A stretch of 64,000 nt of DNA from an uncultured Muribaculaceae bacterium. GTDB lineage: Bacteria; Bacteroidota; Bacteroidia; Bacteroidales; Muribaculaceae. The stretch covers positions 1 through 64,000 of the forward strand of contig CAJULY010000011.1 of assembly GCA_910587185.1 (NCBI GenBank), read 5' to 3'. A program made the translations under genes and the position numbers. How positions within the stretch are numbered: the stretch's first letter is position 1; each line of letters starts with the position of its first letter. Positions 35,140 through 43,212 of the stretch are shown piece after piece. The notes below the pieces were generated by a model that ran no database searches, had not been told where the DNA came from, and saw nothing but the letters and a program-made list of their open reading frames with translations.

Positions 35140-36903
35140 TCAGTTAATGCGAATATAGTCCATGCGGGCCTGCAGAGGATATATCGTGCGGATTTGGCGC
35201 ATGACTTTCAGACAATAGGAAGCCGCTACCATATCATTGCCGGCGACAGCCGACTGCATCTCGGGATCCATCTCAAGGAGCATTTCCCACCATTTGTTTT
35301 TAACTTCAGGATATTCTGTTATATAATAAGTATCGGCGCCGAGAGCCTTGGTCATGTCTGCGAGAGCGTCGTCAAGCCCCCCAAGTTTATCGACAAGGCC
35401 ATTTTTAAGCGCACTCTGGCCGTCCCAGACTCGTCCCTCAGCAATTGCTTTTATCTGATCGACACTCCGTTTACGACCTTTCGCACATCGTCCGACAAAT
35501 AGTTCATATCCGTTATCGACGTATGACTGCATGGCGGAGCGCTGTCCCTCGCTCATAGGTTCCATGATTGAGGGGAAATTACCTTTGTTCGTTGAAACGG
35601 TTGCAGTATTGACACCAAGCTTGTCCTTTAGCAAAGGCTGGATATTGGGGATTATGCCGAAAATACCTATAGATCCGGTCAACGTCAGAGGTTCCGCGTA
35701 AATCTTGTCGGCTCCGCAGGAAATATAATATCCGCCTGAAGCGGCGACATCACTCATTGACACATAGAAAGGTTTTTTGCTTTTTGCCTTGAATTGTTCC
35801 AAAGCTTCCCATATCTGTTCAGAAGCGTAGGCACTTCCGCCTCCTGAATTAACCCTGAGTATAAGACCGTCGATATTTTCGTTGTCGGCAAGATCAAGAA
35901 TGACGGGGACAAGACGGTCCGACGCTATTCCGTCGCTACCGCTTTCCGTGATATCGCCCAATGCGTAAAGTACTGCGATATTTTTTCCGCTGTCCTTATG
36001 TTTTTTTAGCGGTGACTCGGCAGCCGTGAGATAGTCGGTATATGCAATGAGCGACGGCTCTTTCTCTTTGCCGGTCTTGTCTGCCATCATTTTCTCCATC
36101 TGATGACGGTATTTCACTCCATCGACCAGCCGTTCCTTCTGGTAATAGGCTCCGTTGCGGGCGAAAGAAAATCCGTTGGCCCATGAATCTATGGAATCCG
36201 TCGGCACCTTGCGGCGCTGTGCCAGCCGTTCTTTCATATATTTCCAGATATTACCGAGGAAATGTTCCTGCTGCTCGCGGTTTGCATCGCTCATGCCGTC
36301 AAGAATAAACGGCTCGACCGCACTCTTGTAGGTTCCGACTTTGACGACCTGGGCTTCGACGCCTATTTTGTCAAGAAGGTCTTTGAAATACATTGTTGTT
36401 GATGACAGTCCGTGAATGTCGATCATTCCTATGGGATTGATGAAAAGGCTGTCGGAAGCAGAGGCTACATAATAATCGCCTTGTGAATATGTATCGGCAT
36501 AACTGAACACCCATTTCCCCGACTTTTTGAAATCATCAAGAGCCTTGATGATAGCCTGGGCCTGGGCAAGTCCGACTGACATACCGCCGCAATCAAGATA
36601 TATGCCCTTTATCCGGTCATCATCTTTTGCAGCCGCTATCGCATCGACTATATCGTTGAGGTTTATCGTGGCGGTTTCGGTGCCGTAAAGTTCATCTATC
36701 AGATTTCTTGTAGAGGCCCTGTCCGCCACAGTTCCGTTGAGCTGAAGATGAAGAATCGAATCATCCTTGATTTTCACCGATCCTTTACTGTCGCCGGAAG
36801 CGGCTATCACTCCTATTGTCAGAAATATCAACAGGGTCCCGAGAATGACGGATACCCAGATTCCGGCTATAGTGCCGAGAAAACTATAGAGAAATTTTTT
36901 CAT
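35140..36903 (-). CDS. sppA: Signal peptide peptidase SppA, 67-kDa type
   Basis: 587 aa, the long two-module form. One N-terminal transmembrane helix (residues about 10-35) anchors it in the inner membrane. The Ser-Lys dyad is K193 (VGTYKSAVEPF) and S389 (DVAASGGYY), and the repeat-like NSGGGSAYASEQ segment lies at about 352-363. It degrades signal-peptide remnants. It heads the operon sppA-lpxK-PNP-thiL-capA-C45. A TAATTTTG box (minus strand, 36941-36948) may be its -7 element, without a clear -33. Confidence 0.95.
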   Translation of the reverse strand: MKKFLYSFLGTIAGIWVSVILGTLLIFLTIGVIAASGDSKGSVKIKDDSILHLQLNGTVADRASTRNLIDELYGTETATINLNDIVDAIAAAKDDDRIKGIYLDCGGMSVGLAQAQAIIKALDDFKKSGKWVFSYADTYSQGDYYVASASDSLFINPIGMIDIHGLSSTTMYFKDLLDKIGVEAQVVKVGTYKSAVEPFILDGMSDANREQQEHFLGNIWKYMKERLAQRRKVPTDSIDSWANGFSFARNGAYYQKERLVDGVKYRHQMEKMMADKTGKEKEPSLIAYTDYLTAAESPLKKHKDSGKNIAVLYALGDITESGSDGIASDRLVPVILDLADNENIDGLILRVNSGGGSAYASEQIWEALEQFKAKSKKPFYVSMSDVAASGGYYISCGADKIYAEPLTLTGSIGIFGIIPNIQPLLKDKLGVNTATVSTNKGNFPSIMEPMSEGQRSAMQSYVDNGYELFVGRCAKGRKRSVDQIKAIAEGRVWDGQSALKNGLVDKLGGLDDALADMTKALGADTYYITEYPEVKNKWWEMLLEMDPEMQSAVAGNDMVAASYCLKVMRQIRTIYPLQARMDYIRIN

Positions 36904-37015
36904 TATAACAGTTTTATCGATGCTAAAAATTTAGCACCAACAAAATTAATGATTTTTTCTGTATATGTTAATAATTAGACCCGTTTTTTGCCAATCATTA
37001 GTTGTTTTAATGATT

Positions 37016-37990
37016 TTATTGTATAGAGGGATAGAAATTTCTCTTTATTTTCCCGCTAAGAGTACGCGGAATTGCGCTGACGTATATTATTTCTTTCGGT
37101 CGTTCAGGTTTTTCAAGTAATGCTTCGAGCTTTCCTGCGAGATCGGCATCCACTTCCTTTCCTTCAATCACCAGAACGACTTCCCTGCCCCATTTACTGC
37201 TCTCGCGGGATGTGATGAAAAAAGCTCTCTCCTTGACCGCGCTTGCGATTTTGCGTTCTATTTCTTCCGGGAAAACTTTTATTCCTCCCGTATTTATGAC
37301 ATTATCATAACGCCCCTTCCATTTGAACGTTCTTGAATCCATAAGCTCGACAATATCATTAGTCACCAGCTTTTTAAAACTTCGTTCTGCTGAATTTATC
37401 GTTAGACAGCCACGCTCATCCGTGCTGAATGAAATGTCTGACAAAGCATGATAGTATTCTTCACCGGTCTTCCTGAGTGCTACATGACTGCATGTTTCTG
37501 TCATCCCGTATGTCACGTATGCATTAAAATCATGCTCAGCCAAAACGGACTCATACTCAGGGCTCAGAGGAGCGCCTCCAATAATCAGATTCCGGATTCT
37601 GCCCACGTAGGGCGATTTCAGCAACGAGGGTAACTGTGATGGCACTACTGCGCAGAGAGTTATGTCCCTGCCGGGATCCGATTTTAAAGGATTATTGCTC
37701 GGATTTTCCACCAAGAGTGATGCTCCGCTGAAAGCAGCCCTGACAATCATCATCTTGCCTGCTATATAACCCGGTGACAAAGGTAGGAACAGCAAAGAGT
37801 CTCCGGCTATTTTGAAAAAGCTGCATGTTGTCATTGCCGAGAGAATCATGTCTGATTTCAGCAATCTTATTTTCTTGGGGGTACCGGTAGAGCCCGAGGT
37901 GTGTGCCTCGATATAATCCCTGCTGTCTTCCCATTCGCGAAGAAAAAGCAGAGCATCCCTGAGAGCCGGCTGTTCCCCTTTTATCTCCAT
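37016..37990 (-). CDS. menE: o-Succinylbenzoate-CoA ligase
   Basis: 324 aa, shorter than E. coli MenE (about 450), as usual for Bacteroidales. This adenylate-forming enzyme activates o-succinylbenzoate with CoA for menaquinone. It has the P-loop-like HTSGSTGTPKK (about 35-45), VTYGMTETCSH (A5), WKGRYDNVINTGG (A8) and a C-terminal RTLSGKIKRN with the catalytic Lys. The ATG overlaps the end of menC by 10 nt, so it is in the men operon. Confidence 0.92.
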   Translation of the reverse strand: MEIKGEQPALRDALLFLREWEDSRDYIEAHTSGSTGTPKKIRLLKSDMILSAMTTCSFFKIAGDSLLFLPLSPGYIAGKMMIVRAAFSGASLLVENPSNNPLKSDPGRDITLCAVVPSQLPSLLKSPYVGRIRNLIIGGAPLSPEYESVLAEHDFNAYVTYGMTETCSHVALRKTGEEYYHALSDISFSTDERGCLTINSAERSFKKLVTNDIVELMDSRTFKWKGRYDNVINTGGIKVFPEEIERKIASAVKERAFFITSRESSKWGREVVLVIEGKEVDADLAGKLEALLEKPERPKEIIYVSAIPRTLSGKIKRNFYPSIQ

Positions 37991-39030
37991 GTCATTTCCG
38001 GAATAGTCCAGTCACGGGCCGGATCATAGGTCAGAAAATCATTCTTCTGCACTAATGGCGAAGGTATATTATTGAGATACAGCGCCCCTGTGCCCAATCC
38101 CTGTGGTATCGAAGTGTCAAGAGTGGAGACCCATTGGGCAATTGCATTAAGCCCGATATTTGATTCAAGAGCCGAAGTCACCCACCAACCAATGGATTGA
38201 AGCTCAGCGATACTGACCCATTCCCTCGCTCCGCTGAACCCACCGCAAAGCGCCGGTTTAAGAATTATGTATTGCGGTTTTATGGTTTCAAGCAACCGGA
38301 ACTTATCTTCCGCTTCACTATGCCCTATGAGTTCTTCGTCAAGTGCGACGGGAATTGGTGAACGCCGGCATATTTCCGCCATTTCCATCAGCTGCCCGGC
38401 TTTTATGGGCTGCTCGATAGAATGGACCTGAAGCTCGGAAAGTACGTCGAGCCGTCCCAAAGCATTCTCAGGAGTAAAAGCGCCATTCGCGTCCAGTCTG
38501 ATTTCAAGATCTGAAACCGGAAAACTTTTCCTCACCTCTCTCAACAAGCCGAATTCCTGATCAAAGTCCTCTCCGCCTATTTTGAACTTCAGACATCTGA
38601 ACCCGGCTTCTATCTTTTCCTTGATGCGCTCGCGCATCTCTTCGATACTCCCCATCCAGACGAGACCGTTAATCGTGATTTCGCCTCGCCCTTTACTCCA
38701 TGGAGAGGGAAAGGGAGTCCTTTTTGCCCCATGTTTCAGATCCATTATTGCAGTTTCGACTCCAAACAAGATCGAAGGAAATTTCCTCAGACATTCGAAA
38801 TCCGGATCATTAATTCGCATGCACGTATCAGCGAGAACCTTCTCATAATCCGGAACGTCATCACAGCTCAGCCCTTCGAAAAGGGCGCATTCCCCTATTC
38901 CGAAAGTGGTCGGATCAACCTCATCGAAGACTTTTATGAAATAGGTCTTCTTATGATTCATCGTCTCCCGCGACGTACGCGCAGGAGATTTGAAATCCAG
39001 AATATATTTACTGTATTGCGCCTTCAACAT
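37981..39030 (-). CDS. menC: o-Succinylbenzoate synthase
   Basis: 349 aa, enolase superfamily. It dehydrates SHCHC to o-succinylbenzoate in menaquinone synthesis. Barrel residues can be placed in order: CLKFKIGG (Lys pair), LDANGAF (metal Asp), SIEQPI (metal Glu), ALDEELIG (metal Asp/Glu) and IILKPALCGG (Lys acid/base). It overlaps menE by 10 nt and starts 19 nt after menB. Confidence 0.95.
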   Translation of the reverse strand: MLKAQYSKYILDFKSPARTSRETMNHKKTYFIKVFDEVDPTTFGIGECALFEGLSCDDVPDYEKVLADTCMRINDPDFECLRKFPSILFGVETAIMDLKHGAKRTPFPSPWSKGRGEITINGLVWMGSIEEMRERIKEKIEAGFRCLKFKIGGEDFDQEFGLLREVRKSFPVSDLEIRLDANGAFTPENALGRLDVLSELQVHSIEQPIKAGQLMEMAEICRRSPIPVALDEELIGHSEAEDKFRLLETIKPQYIILKPALCGGFSGAREWVSIAELQSIGWWVTSALESNIGLNAIAQWVSTLDTSIPQGLGTGALYLNNIPSPLVQKNDFLTYDPARDWTIPEMTWR

Positions 39031-39049
39031 ATCGGGTATGCCTTAGATC

Positions 39050-39868
39050 CTATCCCGGAAATTTTGGGAATTGGTCGAAATCAGGATCTCTCTTTTCAAG
39101 AAACGCGTTTTTACCTTCCTGCGCCTCAGCCATAAGATAATACATGAGAGTGGCATCGCCGGCAAATTCCATCATGCCGCGCTGACCGTCAAGTTCGGCG
39201 TTAAGCGCACGTTTTATCATACGGATAGCCATCGGGCTTCTTTTGAGTATGGTATCACACCATTCCATCGTCTCGTCTTCAAGTCTCTCGAAAGGAACAA
39301 CTTTATTGACCATTCCCATCTCTTCAGCCTCTTTCGCCGTATATTGGCGGCAGAGGAACCAGATTTCGCGGGCTTTTTTCTGCCCTACGCAACGGGCAAG
39401 ATAAGACGATCCGAACCCGGCGTCGAAGCTGCCGACCTTCGGACCCGTCTGACCGAACCGTGCGTTATCGGAAGCTATAGTCAGATCACAGACAACATGC
39501 AGCACATGACCGCCTCCTATCGCATAACCGTTGACCATAGCGATGACAGGCTTCGGAATAGATCGGATTGCTTTGTGAAGATCAAGGACATTCAAACGAG
39601 GCACACCATTTTCATCGATATATCCCCCAATACCCTTTACCTTCTGGTCACCTCCCGAACAAAACGCTTTATCGCCTGTTCCGGTAAGGATGATGACGCC
39701 TATGTCTGACGCTTCCCGGCAATAATTCATGGCATCGAGCATTTCCTTGTTGGTCAATGGACGGAATGCGTTATATACCTGCGGACGATTGATGGTTATT
39801 TTTGCGACTTTACCGCATTGCTGAAACAATATGTCGGTATATTCCTTAATAGTAGTCCACTCTCTCAT
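39050..39868 (-). CDS. menB: 1,4-Dihydroxy-2-naphthoyl-CoA synthase
   Basis: 272 aa from the ATG at 39868 (MREWTTIKEYTDILFQQCG), which fits the usual MenB length. A frame open further upstream, to 40210, runs antisense through the TlpA-like gene and is not used. This crotonase-fold enzyme closes the naphthoate ring. It shows the CoA/oxyanion motifs FCSGGDQKVKG and VNGYAIGGGHVLHVV, and FDAGFGSSYLAR. TAAATTTG (minus, 39899-39906) may be its -7 box. It leads menC and menE. Confidence 0.96.
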   Translation of the reverse strand: MREWTTIKEYTDILFQQCGKVAKITINRPQVYNAFRPLTNKEMLDAMNYCREASDIGVIILTGTGDKAFCSGGDQKVKGIGGYIDENGVPRLNVLDLHKAIRSIPKPVIAMVNGYAIGGGHVLHVVCDLTIASDNARFGQTGPKVGSFDAGFGSSYLARCVGQKKAREIWFLCRQYTAKEAEEMGMVNKVVPFERLEDETMEWCDTILKRSPMAIRMIKRALNAELDGQRGMMEFAGDATLMYYLMAEAQEGKNAFLEKRDPDFDQFPKFPG

Positions 39869-39933
39869 TTTTTCTGTTTCATTTATGATTTTCTCCTGCA
39901 AATTTAGAAAAATGTGACGAAACGGGGAAATTA

Positions 39934-39965
39934 TTTGTGTGTTATTGAGATTCTGACTACATTTG
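39934..39965 (+). promoter_or_regulatory. Promoter of the TlpA-like gene
   Basis: TTTG (39934-39937), a 20-nt spacer and TACATTTG (39958-39965): an exact consensus, 30 nt before the ATG at 39996. Confidence 0.7.
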
Positions 39966-39995
39966 ACATCGAATAAATATTTATACAAGTACAAA

Positions 39996-41150
39996 ATGAA
40001 ACATCCAATCATTGCACTCACATGTGTCAGCTTGTGTGCAGCGGGGCAGACTTTTGCCCAGAACAACATCAGCGGACATCTTTCAGGAATCGAGAGCGAC
40101 ACCATTCTGGTGCAGTCAATCCAGATTGACAACAACAAGAACCGTTCACTTGACACAATCGCCATGAAGAACGGAAAATTTGCGTTTACCATCGATGACG
40201 CCGCTCTCAAACAAGTCTATATTCTCGCTAAGCCATCTTCGAAACCGAATCCCGACGGAAGCAAGCCCGCAATGTCCATGAAAGCGGCCAGTTTCATTCT
40301 CTTCCCCGGCAAACCGGTGACTGTTACCGGATCAATTGATGACTATAAGGTTGAGGGCTGCGATTTTTACTCGGAATATGCCACATTTACCGATAAGCTC
40401 AAACCGCTGAACCAAAAAATCGATTCCATCAGAAAGCATTGCACGGAAATGCAAAAAGCAGGCGCTACCAATGAAGAAATCCAGAAAGCGTTCAGCCCGG
40501 CCCGCGACATCAACAATGAGATCATTGAAATAAGAAACGCCTATATCAATGACCATCCCGATGCCGACCTTTCAGTATATTTGTTGTCGCAGTTACCATT
40601 GGAAAAACTCGAAGGCGCTATGAATGTTTTGTCTGATAACGCAAAGAATGGCGTGATGTCACCATATTATCAGTCGGTAAAGAAAAACTATGACCGTGAA
40701 GTTGCGCGCAAAAAGGCAGAAGAGGCCGTACAGCCGGGAAACGTAGCCCCCGATTTCACACTCAAGACCATTGACGGCAAGGACTTCTCCTTATCTTCAC
40801 TTAAAGGAAAGTATGTTGTGATCGACTTCTGGGGTAGCTGGTGTGGTTGGTGCATCAAGGGTATTCCCGAAATGAAGAAAACATACGATAAGTACAAAGG
40901 AAAAATCGAGTTCGTTGGAGTTGACAGCGGAGATACTGAAGAAGATTGGAAAGCAGCAGTCAAACAGCATGGATTGCCCTGGATAAATGTCATCAATTCA
41001 GAGGATCCCAATGTTGTCGCCCTTTACGGAGTACGTGGCTTCCCGACCAAATTCGTGATTGATCCGGAAGGTAAAGTCGCAAAACAGATCGTAGGCGAAG
41101 ATCCTGAATTCTACAAATATATAGATTCCATCATGTCGGAATCAAAATAA
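39996..41150 (+). CDS. TlpA-like thioredoxin-fold lipid/periplasmic protein with DUF4369
   Basis: 384 aa from the ATG at 39996 (MKHPIIALTCVSLCAAGQTFAQ), giving a signal peptide; a promoter immediately upstream rules out an ATG at 39963. The N-terminal part (about 25-120) matches DUF4369, common before thioredoxin domains in Bacteroidota. The C-terminal thioredoxin domain has FWGSWCGWCIKGIPE with C283 and C286. It is probably a periplasmic thiol-disulfide reductase. It sits on the plus strand between menB and menD, splitting the men genes. Confidence 0.92.
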   Translation: MKHPIIALTCVSLCAAGQTFAQNNISGHLSGIESDTILVQSIQIDNNKNRSLDTIAMKNGKFAFTIDDAALKQVYILAKPSSKPNPDGSKPAMSMKAASFILFPGKPVTVTGSIDDYKVEGCDFYSEYATFTDKLKPLNQKIDSIRKHCTEMQKAGATNEEIQKAFSPARDINNEIIEIRNAYINDHPDADLSVYLLSQLPLEKLEGAMNVLSDNAKNGVMSPYYQSVKKNYDREVARKKAEEAVQPGNVAPDFTLKTIDGKDFSLSSLKGKYVVIDFWGSWCGWCIKGIPEMKKTYDKYKGKIEFVGVDSGDTEEDWKAAVKQHGLPWINVINSEDPNVVALYGVRGFPTKFVIDPEGKVAKQIVGEDPEFYKYIDSIMSESK

Positions 41151-41155
41151 ACGGT

Positions 41156-42859
41156 TCACTGTTTCAGCTTTTCTGAAAAGAATCCGATAAGAACCTCCGC
41201 CGAAATATCGGCTGAAGTACGTATAGCCAGCATTGCGGGAAAGTCTTTCTCTGACACAAATTGAGAAAACGCCGACCGCAATGCTGCTTCATTTTCCGCC
41301 TCGAAATACCGCAATCCAAAAGCCTCCGCAACGCCGCGCGCCGGAAAATTACAAGGCTCATCAAAGCATTTACCGACTATGTCAAGATGGCGCGTCGCTT
41401 TTATAAAATGAAAAATACCTCCGCCGTCGTTACACATCACTATCATTTTGAACCGTGGTGTCAGACACCGTGAGGCGAGTGCTCCGAGGTCATATTGAGC
41501 GCTCATATCGCCGGTCACAAGTAATGTAGGAGCCGACTTATAAACCATCGATGCCCCTATGGCAGTCGATGTCGAACCGTCGATACCACTGACTCCCCTG
41601 TTGCAGTCACATCTGTGAAACTCTCTGGAGTGAAACAACTGGGCATATCTTATCGGTGTGCCGTTTGACAACTGAATGTTGTAATTACGCGGAATAAGAT
41701 GCATGAACGTGTCGAAAGCCTTCAGATCACTCCAAGGAGCTTTCGCTACGTATGACCGGAGAAGTGACCGCGCCGCGTCTCGCGCGACTATCCATTTTTT
41801 ACGGTAATCACATTCCGATCTGTGTGGCTGCATAGCCGAAGCAAGTTGCTGGATAAACAATCCGGGCTGCATTTCAACCCTTTTGGTCAGACACCTGAAG
41901 CAGTCCACTGTTGTCAGGCTCTTCCCGATCTGCCAATGCTCCAATGGACGAATCTCACGCAGGTATTGTTTTACAAATCTCGAAACGAGCGCTCCCCCAA
42001 GTGTGATAACAACCTCAGGTGCGAACTCAGATTTCCGGTCATCGGGGATGGCGGAAAGGGTTGCATCAATATCGCTCACGAAATCTTCGCCATGAAGATT
42101 TGCAATCGTTTCCGTGAGGATAATTACGTTCGGCAACATCGACAACTTTCTCAGAGCTTTGTTCAGTGTTGAATCGGGTGCCATGAAACCTGCGACTACC
42201 ATGACTTTTTTAGGCGATGCAAGATAATCGCCAAGAATCCGGGCCTCGCTGACGGTCAGATCCTCACGTGGTGTGACCATTGAAACAGTCCGTTCTGCCT
42301 GCTGGTCAGGAGTGACAAATAAACCCAGAGGCTCGCCTATCTGTATATTAACATGCACCGGACCGGCGGGAGCGGCAGCGGCCGTCAGCATCGCGTCATT
42401 TATCGTCCGGTTCGAGAACCATCTCATATCCGGAGTTTCAAAGCCGGGAATATCATAACTCTTCTTGACGAAATTCTGAAGCACTCCCGGTTGACGCAAT
42501 GTCTGGGAATCATCCTGATCTATCCACTCCATCGGCCGGTCGGCCGAAATGACAATCAAAGGAACTTTCCTGTAATAAGCCTCCGCCACAGCCGGAGAAA
42601 AATTAAGGACGGCTGTCCCGGAGGTACACACGATTCCTACGGGCCGCATGGATATCGACGCTATTCCCAAAGCGATGAAACCGGCGCTTCGTTCATCGAC
42701 AACCATTGTCGTCTTTATTGTCTGCGAGCGGGATAAAGCGATCAATAAAGGAGAATTTCGTGATCCCGGACACGCCACAACATCTTTGACACCTGATTTT
42801 TCCAATATCTCTACGAGACAACGGCTCGGATAGTTACCTGTGTTATCAGTCATTTCCAT
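41156..42859 (-). CDS. menD: 2-Succinyl-5-enolpyruvyl-6-hydroxy-3-cyclohexene-1-carboxylate synthase
   Basis: 567 aa, the normal MenD length. This ThDP enzyme joins isochorismate and 2-oxoglutarate in menaquinone synthesis. The N-terminal ThDP-activating Glu is in VVDERSAGFIALG, and the C-terminal ThDP/Mg site is VTGDMSAQYDLGALA with a later CNDGGGIFHF. In-frame ATG codons at 42859 and 42853 are both possible starts. A TAAATTTG box (minus, 42877-42884) may be its -7 element. Convergent with the TlpA-like gene, 5 nt apart. Confidence 0.95.
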   Translation of the reverse strand: MEMTDNTGNYPSRCLVEILEKSGVKDVVACPGSRNSPLLIALSRSQTIKTTMVVDERSAGFIALGIASISMRPVGIVCTSGTAVLNFSPAVAEAYYRKVPLIVISADRPMEWIDQDDSQTLRQPGVLQNFVKKSYDIPGFETPDMRWFSNRTINDAMLTAAAAPAGPVHVNIQIGEPLGLFVTPDQQAERTVSMVTPREDLTVSEARILGDYLASPKKVMVVAGFMAPDSTLNKALRKLSMLPNVIILTETIANLHGEDFVSDIDATLSAIPDDRKSEFAPEVVITLGGALVSRFVKQYLREIRPLEHWQIGKSLTTVDCFRCLTKRVEMQPGLFIQQLASAMQPHRSECDYRKKWIVARDAARSLLRSYVAKAPWSDLKAFDTFMHLIPRNYNIQLSNGTPIRYAQLFHSREFHRCDCNRGVSGIDGSTSTAIGASMVYKSAPTLLVTGDMSAQYDLGALASRCLTPRFKMIVMCNDGGGIFHFIKATRHLDIVGKCFDEPCNFPARGVAEAFGLRYFEAENEAALRSAFSQFVSEKDFPAMLAIRTSADISAEVLIGFFSEKLKQ

Positions 42860-43029
42860 TTTTCTTTTATGATATGCAAATTTACTAAAAATTAGCTCTA
42901 CTTGAATGCTAAATTCAGGCCCCGAATAAATAATCGCATCAATATACTCTTGTCAAGCTGACAATAAAACTTCCGAGCAGCAGCAACAAAACAAAACAAA
43001 ATTACAACATAAAGCATTATATAAATCGC

Positions 43030-43108
43030 AAAAGTTTTCCAAAATAAATTTCAAACAATTGACAAACAGACTGTTTTAAAATTTACAGCACAAAAAAGTT
43101 TTCCAAAA
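43030..43108 (+). repeat. Two AAAAGTTTTCCAAAA copies upstream of nrdD
   Basis: The 15-bp sequence AAAAGTTTTCCAAAA occurs at 43030-43044 and 43094-43108, 64 bp apart. The 353-nt gap 42860-43212 is very AT-rich and holds no gene that I can see. The repeats are candidate regulator sites for the nrdDG operon, such as an oxygen- or nucleotide-responsive factor; that is inference. Confidence 0.65.
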
Positions 43109-43141
43109 ATATATTTTATGATTTATTTTAAGCAAAATAAG

Positions 43142-43172
43142 TTGCTTAAATATTATAATTTTTGTAGCTTTG
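43142..43172 (+). promoter_or_regulatory. Promoter of nrdDG
   Basis: TTG (43142-43144), a 20-nt spacer and TAGCTTTG (43165-43172) match the consensus. The leader to the ATG at 43213 is about 34 nt. Confidence 0.7.
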
Positions 43173-43212
43173 CCACGTTTTTAAACCTCATAAAAAATCC
43201 TGAACAAAGAAG

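Noticed and set aside
39868..40210. N-terminal extension of menB to 40210
   Set aside because: The extension reads antisense through the TlpA-like gene and its promoter; MenB length and start fit the ATG at 39868.
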